64,000 nucleotides of DNA from assembly GCA_030706405.1 (NCBI GenBank), contig JAUZOO010000015.1:19879-83878 (forward strand), read 5' to 3'. This document shows, in pieces, positions 18,963-27,705 of the stretch. A program made the position numbers and the translations under genes. The stretch's first letter is position 1; every line of letters begins with the position of its first letter. The DNA is from Bacteroidota bacterium (GTDB taxonomy: Bacteria; Bacteroidota; Bacteroidia; Bacteroidales; JAAUTT01). Below the pieces are notes generated by a model. That model saw only the letters and a list, made by a program, of their open reading frames with translations. It was not told where the DNA came from and ran no database searches.

Positions 18963-19601
18963 ATGGAAAAGACGAAAACCCACAAGAAAGACGAAGGCAT
19001 TGAATTCGTTAAACTATGTAACGAATATTGTAAGATTCTGGATAACGCCAAAAAGTATCCCCTCCACGAACTTTTTGATCGCATCTCGGAAAGCCTGATG
19101 AAGGTTTATCAGAAAACGTTTACCATTCCTCGTTTTCAAACCCGTTACGAAAGTGACGCCCAAAAATTTCTCTCCGAGAAACAATACGACACTGTACGCG
19201 GGGTACTTTTAGACCTTCTTGAAAAGCGCGACTCTTATACCGAAATACTTGACCCCAACCGTCCTGCATTACAGAATATTTTTAAGGCAAGCATTTCGGA
19301 GGATTTGACCGATATTTATCAGGACCTGTATGATTTTACAACCTGGTATTCGCAGGGAACCCTCGAAGCTGTAAACGATTCGCTCATCGAATGTCTTACT
19401 AATTTTGAGAAATACTGGGGCGTTAAATTGCTTAATGCACTGCGGGCCGTCCATGTTATTCGCTACCTGCAAAAGGATGCTACTCTTTTTCGTGATGTTA
19501 CGGGCGATGATGAAGAATTTCCGGCAGGAATTGACGAAGACGAGGAAGAAGACTTGGACTCCGATGAAGATATAAGTGAATTTTTGAAAGAGGAATTATA
19601 A
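18963..19601 (+). CDS. DUF5063 family protein
   Basis: This 212-residue protein is mostly helical and ends in a very acidic tail (about residues 178-205, many Asp and Glu). It matches the DUF5063 family, of unknown function. It sits three bases before a 3'-5' exonuclease gene and shares its promoter, an arrangement I recall from other Bacteroidota. This suggests that the two act together in nucleic-acid processing. No catalytic motif is visible; the acidic tail could be a protein-binding or DNA-mimic surface. Confidence 0.8.
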   Translation: MEKTKTHKKDEGIEFVKLCNEYCKILDNAKKYPLHELFDRISESLMKVYQKTFTIPRFQTRYESDAQKFLSEKQYDTVRGVLLDLLEKRDSYTEILDPNRPALQNIFKASISEDLTDIYQDLYDFTTWYSQGTLEAVNDSLIECLTNFEKYWGVKLLNALRAVHVIRYLQKDATLFRDVTGDDEEFPAGIDEDEEEDLDSDEDISEFLKEEL

Positions 19602-19603
19602 GA

Positions 19604-20173
19604 ATGTTTGCATCAAGCATAAGCAAAGAAGAACTAAGGGAATTACCCACTGGTCACTTTAAAGGACACATTCATCTTATTGATACGCCGGAACACGCCG
19701 AAAAGGCATGTCTCATGCTTCAGAATGTTCACATTATGGGGTTCGACACCGAAACCAAGCCATCTTTTACCAAGGGCAAAACTCATCGCGTTTCCCTGTT
19801 GCAACTTTCCACCGAAACGGATGCTTTCTTGTTTCGGCTAAATAAAATAGGGCTGCCTGCCAAGGTGGCCCATATTCTTTCCAACCCACGGCAGATAAAA
19901 CTTGGGGTTGCCATCCACGACGATATTCGCCACCTGAAAGTACTGCGTCCGTTTAAACCCGAAGGATTTATCGAGCTTCAGGAGTTTGTAAAGCAGTTTG
20001 GTATCGAAAATAGTGCTTTGTCGAAACTGGCAGGCATTGTTCTTAATTTTCGTATCTCCAAGTCGCAGCAATTAACCAACTGGGAAAGCGAAACCCTCAC
20101 CGAACCGCAGCAGCTGTATGCCGCCACCGATGCCTGGGCAGCTCTTGAAATCTACAAGGCGCTGCCTAAATAA
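19604..20173 (+). CDS. DEDDy 3'-5' exonuclease (RNase D-like)
   Basis: The 189-residue protein holds all DEDDy motifs: FDTE (D48, E50), AIHDD (D106/D107), and YAATDAW (Y172, D176), as in RNase D and WRN-type exonucleases. There is no HRDC domain, so it is a stand-alone nuclease core. The substrate (RNA or DNA) cannot be read from sequence. It is co-transcribed with the DUF5063 gene. Confidence 0.88.
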   Translation: MFASSISKEELRELPTGHFKGHIHLIDTPEHAEKACLMLQNVHIMGFDTETKPSFTKGKTHRVSLLQLSTETDAFLFRLNKIGLPAKVAHILSNPRQIKLGVAIHDDIRHLKVLRPFKPEGFIELQEFVKQFGIENSALSKLAGIVLNFRISKSQQLTNWESETLTEPQQLYAATDAWAALEIYKALPK

Positions 20174-20266
20174 TCCCGTTTTCGGAAGTATGAATTTTAG
20201 CATTGTTTAGCCTTACGGAATGACTTACTTTAGGACTTTGACTATTCCTCCAAATCCGGTTGGTTT

Positions 20267-21415
20267 ATGATTCGATTTCTTATTGTTAATGTTTTTATAG
20301 TTAGTTATTTATGTAACGGTGCTCTGGCTCAGGATAAAAAAAAGGGCTACCAGTTTACCAATGTCAATATATTAGCGGCTCCCCCTGTTAAAAATCAGGG
20401 AAGCACGAGCACTTGCTGGGTATTTTCTACCCTGGGCATGCTCGAATCTGAAATGATGAGAAACGGAAAAACGGCAACCGATCTTTCCGAAATGTTTATT
20501 GTACATGAGGCGTATAAACCCAAAGCCGAAAAATACGTCCAGCTGCATGGAAATCTTAGTTTCTCGGGTGGAGGGGAATATAATGATGTGATGAACGTGA
20601 TTAAAGAGTCGGGCATCGTTCCCAGAGAAGTTTATGCAAAGATGATAGTTAAAAACGGCCATCTCGACAATAACGATATGGATAATCTTCTGAAAAACTA
20701 TGTGGACAGTCTGGCTAAAACGCCTGACGAAAAGATCCTTTGCAAAGACTGGAAACCGGGGCTCGATAAAATTTTAGATACGTGTTTGGGCGAAATTCCT
20801 CAAAACTTTAACTATTCCGGAAAAGAGTTTACGCCCAAAAGTTTTGCCACTTATTTGGGCATTAATCCCGATGATTATATTCTGGTCACTTCCTATACTC
20901 ATCATCCTTTTTATGAAAAATTTGTTCTTGAAGTCCCGGATAACTGGTCGTGGGGCCAGTACTACAACGTACCTTTAGACGAACTGGAGACGATTATCGA
21001 CACTGCTTTATATAAGAATTACACCTTAACCTGGGCGGCCGATGTGAGCGAAAAAGGTTTTTCGTTTTCGAAAGGTATTGCCGTTGTGCCCGACCTTGCA
21101 GATCAGGATACATGTAAAGAGCATTGGGAAAGGGCACTTACCACTCCGGGTGCCGAAACAACAATAACCCAGAGCCTTCGTCAACTGCAATTTGATGATT
21201 ATGCCACAACCGACGACCATGGGATGCAAATTATAGGTACAGCCAAAGACCAAAATAATACCAAATATTATTATGTGCGAAATTCGTGGGGTACTGATAA
21301 TCCATATAATGGGTACATCTATGCCAGTGAGGCTTATGTACGGTTAAAGACAATGTCGGTAATGGTAAATAAACATGCTTTACCTCTTTATATTCAAACA
21401 AAATTAAAGATCTGA
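20267..21415 (+). CDS. Secreted C1 family cysteine peptidase (PepC/bleomycin hydrolase-like)
   Basis: A signal peptide (to about ALAQ, residue 22) precedes a papain-fold peptidase of the PepC/bleomycin-hydrolase type. Catalytic Cys50 lies in KNQGSTSTCWVFST, His318 in TDDHGMQIIG and Asn339 in VRNSWG. The long insertion between Cys and His is typical of aminopeptidase C. Export to the periplasm or surface is the Bacteroidota variant. It lies six bases before tag, but has its own upstream spacer. Confidence 0.88.
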   Translation: MIRFLIVNVFIVSYLCNGALAQDKKKGYQFTNVNILAAPPVKNQGSTSTCWVFSTLGMLESEMMRNGKTATDLSEMFIVHEAYKPKAEKYVQLHGNLSFSGGGEYNDVMNVIKESGIVPREVYAKMIVKNGHLDNNDMDNLLKNYVDSLAKTPDEKILCKDWKPGLDKILDTCLGEIPQNFNYSGKEFTPKSFATYLGINPDDYILVTSYTHHPFYEKFVLEVPDNWSWGQYYNVPLDELETIIDTALYKNYTLTWAADVSEKGFSFSKGIAVVPDLADQDTCKEHWERALTTPGAETTITQSLRQLQFDDYATTDDHGMQIIGTAKDQNNTKYYYVRNSWGTDNPYNGYIYASEAYVRLKTMSVMVNKHALPLYIQTKLKI

Positions 21416-21421
21416 ATTAGT

Positions 21422-21997
21422 ATGGAAACAGTACGCTGCGCATGGCCGGCAAACCATAAGCTTGCCATCGAATATCACGATAACGAATGGGGCGTTCCGG
21501 TGCACGATGACCATAAACATTTCGAATTTTTGGTACTCGATGCCTTTCAGGCTGGGTTGAGTTGGAACACGATTCTGAACAAACGCGAAAACTTTCGCCG
21601 CGCACTCGACAATTTCGATTTTGAAAAGATAGCTCTTTACGGAGAAGACAAAGTGCAGGAATTGATGAACGATGCCGGAATAATCCGCAACCAGCTTAAG
21701 ATACGAGCCACGATCAGTAATGCTGCGGCTTTTATTAAAATACGGGAAGAATTTGGTTCGTTCGATGCTTTCATCTGGCAGTTTACCGGTGGAAAACCTT
21801 TAGTAAATAACTACAACGTACTAGGTGAAATTCCGGCCAAAACCCCGCAGTCCGATGCCATGAGCAAAGCGCTTCTGAAGCGAGGTTTTCGTTTTGTTGG
21901 TTCTACTATTTGCTACGCGTACATGCAGGCCGCCGGAATGGTTAACGACCACGTAACGGGATGTTTTCGCCATAAATTGTTGAAGGAATTGGTTTAA
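21422..21997 (+). CDS. tag: DNA-3-methyladenine glycosylase I
   Basis: Tag removes 3-methyladenine from alkylated DNA. The 191-residue protein has the family start RCAWPANHKLAIEYHDNEWG, the FQAGLSWNTILNKRENFR segment, and zinc ligands Cys6, His19, His177 and Cys181 in DHVTGC. Glu35 occupies the place of the catalytic/recognition Glu. It follows the C1 peptidase gene by six bases and precedes a small membrane gene by two. Confidence 0.94.
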   Translation: METVRCAWPANHKLAIEYHDNEWGVPVHDDHKHFEFLVLDAFQAGLSWNTILNKRENFRRALDNFDFEKIALYGEDKVQELMNDAGIIRNQLKIRATISNAAAFIKIREEFGSFDAFIWQFTGGKPLVNNYNVLGEIPAKTPQSDAMSKALLKRGFRFVGSTICYAYMQAAGMVNDHVTGCFRHKLLKELV

Positions 21998-21999
21998 TC

Positions 22000-22221
22000 A
22001 TGCAATTTCTAGGTAAGATATTGATTGTTGCAGGAATTGTTGCCGTTATTGCGGGAATCATCCTCTACTATGCGGGCGACAAGCTTTCGTGGCTTGGTCA
22101 TTTGCCAGGCGACATTCGTATCGAGAGGGAAAACTTTAAGTTTTATTTTCCCATCACCACCATGATTATCATAAGTGTTTTACTTTCGTTGATATTGAAA
22201 TTGATTCAGAAGTTTTTTTAA
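22000..22221 (+). CDS. DUF2905 family small membrane protein
   Basis: This 73-residue protein has two membrane spans (about residues 5-26 and 51-68) around the conserved loop LSWLGHLPGDIRIERENFKFYFP, the signature of DUF2905. The function is unknown. It starts two bases after the tag stop, so it is probably in the same transcript. Confidence 0.85.
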   Translation: MQFLGKILIVAGIVAVIAGIILYYAGDKLSWLGHLPGDIRIERENFKFYFPITTMIIISVLLSLILKLIQKFF

Positions 22222-22505
22222 TAACCAATTAAAAGCATTGATGTAGTCTTCGTTAACATTAACGGAGACTTAATGAGTTGAATTTGCTGCGTAAACAAAT
22301 TCAACATTACCAACCTGTGTTTTGCCGTTTTTTGTAAAGAAGCTTAAATTGCTCATTGCAAAATTGAGCAAAATAAAAAACATTGAACATTACCGTATTG
22401 AAATTATCAATAAACAATATGTTTAAAGACCATTTTATGAAATTATACACATTGTCAGAAATTTAATTAAGTTTAACCATAAAAATTTACCAATCCAATT
22501 ATCCA

Positions 22506-23411
22506 ATGAAAACATTAATTTCCTTAGTTTTTGTAGCCCTTTTAGGCATCTCGTTAATGGCCCAAACTCCCGTTAACCTTAAGTTAAATCTCGAAAAAGG
22601 CAAGTTGTACACAATTAAGAGTACAAGTAAACAAGCCATTCAACAATCCGTTAATGGACAACAGTATGCTGTGAATATTTTTTCCAATACCGTTGTTAGT
22701 TATAAAGTTCTTCGGCAGGAGAATGATATTATGGACATTGAATTAAAATTTGATACCATTGCAACTAAAATTAGTTCGCCCATGTTTAATCGGGAAACCA
22801 ATTCAACAAAAGCAGGGAAAGAACCCATCGAGAAACTTATGAATAAATTTAGCAAGTATAAGTTAATCGCAAAAATTTCGACCAGCGGTAAGTTTGTTGA
22901 TTTTGTTAACTACCATAAGTTTAAAGACAGTGTTATGATGGTTCTCGATTCGGTTCCTGCCGCAAAAAAAGACCAGGCAAAAATGCAAGCCGAAGGACTG
23001 TTAAAGGAATCGGCTATTAAAAGTATGGTAGAACCATTCTTTGCTTATCTGCCCGAAAAAGCTGTAAAAATTGGCGACACCTGGGAAACTTCGTACTTCA
23101 GAAATGCAAACAATATTAGTATGCTGTCGGCTAATTCCTTTACGTTAAAAGGCGTGGAAAATAATGAGGCTTTAGTATCCGGTAAATCCGAAATCGAATC
23201 GATGCCTCCCGTTGATGCTTCTCCCCAAATGTCCTCCGATTTAAAAGGTACTATAACCTTTGATGCTACAATAGACTTAACAACAGGTTTAGCTTTGCAC
23301 AATACAGCAAAAGGACATATCGAGGGAACTAATACGATGAAGAATAATGGTAATGAGATGAAGATGCCAATGGTAGTTGATTCACAGTCGGAAACTATAA
23401 TGATTAAATAA
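22506..23411 (+). CDS. Exported DUF6263-like protein
   Basis: The 301-residue protein has a signal peptide (ending SLMAQ, residue 20) and a beta-rich body with GDTWETSYF and LTTGLALHNTAKGHIEGT. This resembles the DUF6263 family of Bacteroidota, periplasmic or outer-membrane proteins of unknown role. It is preceded by a 284-base AT-rich spacer and followed after 29 bases by a barrel protein gene, so the two may be co-expressed. Family assignment is by recognition and is tentative. Confidence 0.6.
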   Translation: MKTLISLVFVALLGISLMAQTPVNLKLNLEKGKLYTIKSTSKQAIQQSVNGQQYAVNIFSNTVVSYKVLRQENDIMDIELKFDTIATKISSPMFNRETNSTKAGKEPIEKLMNKFSKYKLIAKISTSGKFVDFVNYHKFKDSVMMVLDSVPAAKKDQAKMQAEGLLKESAIKSMVEPFFAYLPEKAVKIGDTWETSYFRNANNISMLSANSFTLKGVENNEALVSGKSEIESMPPVDASPQMSSDLKGTITFDATIDLTTGLALHNTAKGHIEGTNTMKNNGNEMKMPMVVDSQSETIMIK

Positions 23412-23440
23412 GCTTGGGTTAATTCGTTAATAAGTTAAAA

Positions 23441-25831
23441 ATGATTAAGAAATTTCTTTTCGTACTGTTGTGTTTTGTTGCTGTAAATGTAAATGCCCGC
23501 CAGGTAATAACAGGGAGCCTTACCGACAAGGAAACCACCAAACCGGTGGAAGGTGCTAACGTTGAGTTGTTGCAGTTGCCGGATAGCACCATCGTTGAAA
23601 TGTCAAAGACAAACTCCGAAGGGCTTTTTGTATTTTATAAAGCCGATACGATTAAAACGTATTGTTTAAGGGTAAAACACATTAGTTATAAAGCCATGTT
23701 GTTTCCTGTTGTTTCCAAAAAGAAAAGCATGATTAACAATGTTGGGGCTTTGGCACTTACGCCTTCTATGTATAGTTTCAAAGAGGTTGTAGTAAATGGC
23801 ACCAGAGTTAAAGTAACGGAATTGGGCGATCGTACTATTTACGGAATTCCCGACGGTATAAAAAAGACATCCACCGATGGTCTCGATGTGCTTCGTAAAG
23901 TTCCGTCGGTACAAGTCGACTATTTTAACGAGAACATCACCGTTAACGGAAAATCGAATATTAAAATTGAGGTGGATGGCATAACCCGCGATAAAGAATA
24001 TCTAAAGAAGTTGCATCCTTCGCAGGTTGATAAGATGGAAGTTATTACCAGCCCATCGGGTAAGTACGATGCCGATGTTGATGCTGTTATTAATATTGTT
24101 ACTAACCCGGCCATGCGTTTTGGGCTTAAAGGAATGGTAAATATTATGGCTTTGCCGGTCAATTCCCACACTTACATGGGACGGGCAAACGGAAGTCTGG
24201 ATTATGGCGTGGAAAAAATTTCGTATTACATTGCTGCCAATGGTATGGCCCAGGATTTTAATTTTATTACCGACATGAACCGTACCTCAGGTGTTACCAA
24301 TTTACAACGTAATAGCAGCCAAACAACCAAAGGTGGTAATGGAAATGTTAATCTGGGTTTAATCTACGATCCCAACGAATTAAATAACCTTAACCTAAAT
24401 GTTTCATATAACAATAACGCCTCCAATGGAAATAGTGAAGCGTGGAATTACAACCATCTTAATGGTGTGATGAACAGCATTTCCAAAACGATTTCTAATT
24501 CGAATAATAATAATGACGGATTTAGCTCATCAGTGTTTTATAAACATAAATTCGATAAGAAAACGCAGCACGGATACGAAGTAGAGTTAAATTATAACAC
24601 AAGCCTGAACAATACTTCAACCACAGATTTTCAGAATGTGAACTATAACCCTAACGATCCATCGTTAGAGACATCCCGTAGTCCGTGGCAAAAAGAGTAT
24701 AATAATATCCATCGGCAAACTGTTTCGGGACAAAGTAATTATACCCTGCCATTCGACAGTGTGTATTCGTTTAACATGGGGATAAGCGGTAACTTCAATA
24801 AATATTCTGTTGATAATACAAGCTCCGTTGCTCCGGTTCAGAACTTGGATTATACCGATTTTCGGTCTGGTGGTTATGCCGAATTGTCGAGAACGTTTAA
24901 AAAAGGAAGCATAAAGATTGGTTCAAGATTCGAGAACTCGCATGTGGAGATTAATTCATCGGGTAGTAGCAATTACTTTTCGCCGCTGCCTTATGCAAAC
25001 GGTTATTATAAAATTAATGGCGATAATAGTATTAAACTATCCTATTCCCGCAGAGTAATACGGCCCGGAGTTGGTCAGCTCAACCCTTTTGTAAGTGTAG
25101 TGGATAGCCAGACAATAAGTCGGGGTAATCCAAATCTTAAACCTGCTTACAGAGACAATTTTCAGTTAACCTACAATGTAAAAGTATCTGTAAAGAAGGT
25201 TACTGTAAACTTTTCTCCTCAGTTGTTTTACGAATATAAAACCGGCCTGATACAATCGATTTTAAGTTATAATCAGGATAGAAAAATATACGAAAGCGTA
25301 CCCGAAAATATCTCCGATGGTTACGAAGCTGGTGGCGGATTATCGGTTAATTCGCAAATAGCCATGGTAATGTTTAACTCCAATTTCAGGTATTCGTTTA
25401 ACCATGTAGATAAATACGGAACACAGATTGAAGCTACAAACCAGCGGAACTGGAATTGGAATTCGTTTGTGATGTGCCCGCTGCCAAAGAATTTGAAATT
25501 TATCTCCATTTTTAATATCAACGGGCCGGTATTAAACGGACAAACCGAAAGCAAGATGTCTCCTTTTTATATTGTAGGTATTATCAAACAATTTAAAAAC
25601 AACAGCACGCTCAACTTTATGGCATTTAATCCTTTTGCCAAAAGGTTTTTCGATAACACAGTCACCCTCCGAAATAATACAATTAACCAGAGAACAGAAT
25701 CGTATATGAATATGAAGAACGCTTTTGTGGTGATGTATAGTTACAATTTTAAAGTTGGTAAAAGCGTCGAAAAACAAAAACATAACGTAGAACAGCAGGG
25801 CGAAGATAATGGGTTTAAATTGCCTTTCTAG
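23441..25831 (+). CDS. TonB-dependent-receptor-like outer membrane beta-barrel protein
   Basis: This 796-residue protein starts with a signal peptide (about 20 residues). A carboxypeptidase-regulatory-like beta-sandwich follows (VITGSLTDKETTKPVEGANV, about residues 22-110), then a plug-like domain (GLDVLRKVPSVQVDYFNENI and later MEVITSPSGKYDADVDAVIN). A long beta-barrel rich in Asn, Ser and aromatic residues completes it. This is the OMP_b-brl_3 group, a TonB-receptor relative that often lacks a recognisable TonB box. The ligand is unknown and no SusD-like partner is adjacent. A good terminator follows. Confidence 0.85.
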   Translation: MIKKFLFVLLCFVAVNVNARQVITGSLTDKETTKPVEGANVELLQLPDSTIVEMSKTNSEGLFVFYKADTIKTYCLRVKHISYKAMLFPVVSKKKSMINNVGALALTPSMYSFKEVVVNGTRVKVTELGDRTIYGIPDGIKKTSTDGLDVLRKVPSVQVDYFNENITVNGKSNIKIEVDGITRDKEYLKKLHPSQVDKMEVITSPSGKYDADVDAVINIVTNPAMRFGLKGMVNIMALPVNSHTYMGRANGSLDYGVEKISYYIAANGMAQDFNFITDMNRTSGVTNLQRNSSQTTKGGNGNVNLGLIYDPNELNNLNLNVSYNNNASNGNSEAWNYNHLNGVMNSISKTISNSNNNNDGFSSSVFYKHKFDKKTQHGYEVELNYNTSLNNTSTTDFQNVNYNPNDPSLETSRSPWQKEYNNIHRQTVSGQSNYTLPFDSVYSFNMGISGNFNKYSVDNTSSVAPVQNLDYTDFRSGGYAELSRTFKKGSIKIGSRFENSHVEINSSGSSNYFSPLPYANGYYKINGDNSIKLSYSRRVIRPGVGQLNPFVSVVDSQTISRGNPNLKPAYRDNFQLTYNVKVSVKKVTVNFSPQLFYEYKTGLIQSILSYNQDRKIYESVPENISDGYEAGGGLSVNSQIAMVMFNSNFRYSFNHVDKYGTQIEATNQRNWNWNSFVMCPLPKNLKFISIFNINGPVLNGQTESKMSPFYIVGIIKQFKNNSTLNFMAFNPFAKRFFDNTVTLRNNTINQRTESYMNMKNAFVVMYSYNFKVGKSVEKQKHNVEQQGEDNGFKLPF

Positions 25832-25907
25832 GCTTTTGGTTACTTGCTAAATTGTCGGCTGTTCAGCTATTATTTCAATATTTAAGGAAATAAAACTGAT
25901 TTATATG

Positions 25908-25934
25908 GGCACGGATTTTTATCCGTGCCTTTTT
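25908..25934 (+). terminator. Intrinsic terminator after the beta-barrel gene
   Basis: GGCACGGAT and ATCCGTGCC form a perfect 9-bp stem with a four-T loop, followed by five T. Confidence 0.9.
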
Positions 25935-26035
25935 ATTTGGTTAAATAGATATAAGTATACTAACCCGTAAGGGTATGTTCGACGATGAGAGCCTTCTGTC
26001 GAACTCAGTTTATAGCCTTGCCTTATCATGGAAAT

Positions 26036-26068
26036 AACCCAGTCAGGGTTTAAAAATCTGACTGGGTT
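26036..26068 (-). terminator. Stem-loop after the DUF6261 gene, possible terminator
   Basis: AACCCAGTCAG (26036-26046) and CTGACTGGGTT (26058-26068) form a perfect 11-bp stem with an 11-base loop, 12 bases after the DUF6261 stop. There is no T run, so it may act as a 3' stabilising hairpin. Confidence 0.5.
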
Positions 26069-26079
26069 TACACTGTATT

Positions 26080-26844
26080 TTAATTTGTTTCCGTTTGTTT
26101 ATCCGTCTGCAAAGTGTCGGATTTCTTCTTTTTGTTTTCGGTACGGGTTTCAGTGGCGCGAGCGGTGGACATTGTAACCGAAATAAGTTCGTTCACAGCT
26201 TTCATATAATCCGCAAGCTTGGTGTTGGAGCTGTCGGCCGAATATTGCAGGTCGAGCAGCGTGAGCAACGACCGGATGGCATTAACCAGTAGCGGACGGG
26301 TTTCGTTGATGGTTGGGCCATCACTATCGGGTCGGCTAACACTCGCATTGAAGGTTTGTTCGAAATCGTCCTGGGCCGAAGCCAATTCGTTTAACCATTC
26401 GTTAGCAGCCAGCAGAGCCAGTTCGGCAGAACATTTGTTATTTATCTCAGCAATCATGCTGGTGATGGCAGCAGTACCGGTCTGGTAGCCGCGCGATGGT
26501 GCACTCCAACCATGTTTACGGATAATATCGGCCACACGCGTACCTGCTTCGTTCCAGCCTTTAGCAGGACGATGGCTGCAAGCTACAATGTAGTTGCGGA
26601 ACCCCAGGAACGAAGTGCCGCGCAGTGCATCCTTTTGGGCCAACAGCTCGGTATACGGGTTTTTAGATTCGCGTTCAAAAGCCTTGCAAAAGGTATCGTA
26701 TGCCGACGAATGCCGGGTGACGAACGGAGTAAAGATATGCTCTTCGGGTTCGTTAGCGATGGGCTCAAAAATTTTAACCAGGCGATGTCCAAATGTTTTT
26801 AATTGGTCGCTCGATAATAACGAGTAATTAAGGGAATCGATCAT
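26080..26844 (-). CDS. DUF6261 family helical protein
   Basis: From the ATG at 26844 the protein has 254 residues, no signal peptide and no membrane span. It is predominantly helical, with a Lys/Thr-rich disordered tail from about residue 230. The segments LSSDQLKTFGHRLVKIF and KNPYTELLAQKDALRGTSFLGFRNYI fit DUF6261, a Bacteroidota-only family of unknown function. An upstream TTG start would add a poorly conserved leader and is rejected. The 41-bp tandem array at 27027-27289 lies 182 bases upstream of this start, in the promoter-side spacer. Two other arrays in the window stand at similar distances from small genes. Confidence 0.72.
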   Translation of the reverse strand: MIDSLNYSLLSSDQLKTFGHRLVKIFEPIANEPEEHIFTPFVTRHSSAYDTFCKAFERESKNPYTELLAQKDALRGTSFLGFRNYIVACSHRPAKGWNEAGTRVADIIRKHGWSAPSRGYQTGTAAITSMIAEINNKCSAELALLAANEWLNELASAQDDFEQTFNASVSRPDSDGPTINETRPLLVNAIRSLLTLLDLQYSADSSNTKLADYMKAVNELISVTMSTARATETRTENKKKKSDTLQTDKQTETN

Positions 26845-27026
26845 AATTGTTGTTTTTAGAGTGAAAAAATAGTTAATGATTATTTTCGAAATTTTTTTTG
26901 GTTTGTTTTCAAGCATAAACATAACGGGTGATTATTGCTTATGCCCGGTATTTTTACAAAATGGCAGGCCGTTTGCCTATGGGTATTACTATTACAAGAT
27001 ATTGCGTGGCGAAAAATTTCTTCCTC

Positions 27027-27289
27027 GTTGAAATGCAGGAAGGTATTCGGCGGTCAATTTTTATCTCGTTGAAATGCGGAGATATAATTGACGGTCAATT
27101 TTTATCCCGTTGAAATGCAGAGACGAAATTGACGGTCAATTTTCATCCTGCAGAAATGCGGAGACATAATTGACGGCCAATTTTCATCTCGTTGAAATGC
27201 GGAGACGAAATTGACGGTCAGTTTTTATCCTGCAAAATTGCAGACACAAAATTGACGGCCGTTTTTCGCCCTGTCAAAATGCAGGAGCC
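27027..27289. repeat. 41-bp tandem array with palindromic core, 6.4 units
   Basis: Six consecutive 41-bp units begin at 27027, 27068, 27109, 27150, 27191 and 27232, and a partial seventh begins at 27273. Each opens with a form of GTTGAAATGCGGAGACG. Units 2 and 3 contain AATTGACGGTCAATT, a perfect palindrome about a central G (17 bp in unit 3). In units 4-6 one half has drifted, and unit 1 and the last units are the most diverged, as expected of an array ageing from its ends. The period is not a multiple of three and there is no conserved reading frame, so it is non-coding. Spacers of variable sequence are absent, so it is not a CRISPR. Confidence 0.9.
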
Positions 27290-27705
27290 CTAATCATTCG
27301 GTAAATAGTACTTAAAATATTAATCATACAATCCGGAAAACAGTATTGGTGGCATTAAAATAACCAATGTTGCATTGCACCAATTAATTAAACTTTTAAA
27401 ATTCCGACTTTGTTTATGGCGGATAATTTTTTGTTAATTGAAATTAAACATTTTTTTTCTTATAATAAACATCTCTATTTCAAATTTCTAAAACTTTTTG
27501 AAAAAAAAGACGATGTATACCGAATCCGTTATGTCTAAATTAATTATTAATTAATTACTCCCGTTTAGTTTTGTGCTATTAACAACTTCTTTTACTGGTT
27601 TTAACTATGTTTTGTTTATATGTTTTATCCAAAACAGTCATGTGAAAAATCGTCTTAGAATGTTGCTAACTAAACCTAATTAATAATTATAAAAATCATT
27701 AAAAA
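27290..27705 (+). promoter_or_regulatory. AT-rich leader of the GH71/99-like gene
   Basis: This 416-base spacer contains TAGTTTTG (27566-27573), a match to the TAnnTTTG -7 element, about 132 bases before the ATG at 27706. No clear -33 box is found. The remainder is AT-rich with no ORF or strong hairpin. Confidence 0.3.

Noticed and set aside
26928..27113. 61-codon plus-strand frame running into the 41-bp array
   Set aside because: The period is not a multiple of three, the frame ends inside the array and shows no coding features.
27027..27289. CRISPR array
   Set aside because: Units are contiguous with no unique spacers between constant repeats, and no cas genes are present in the window.
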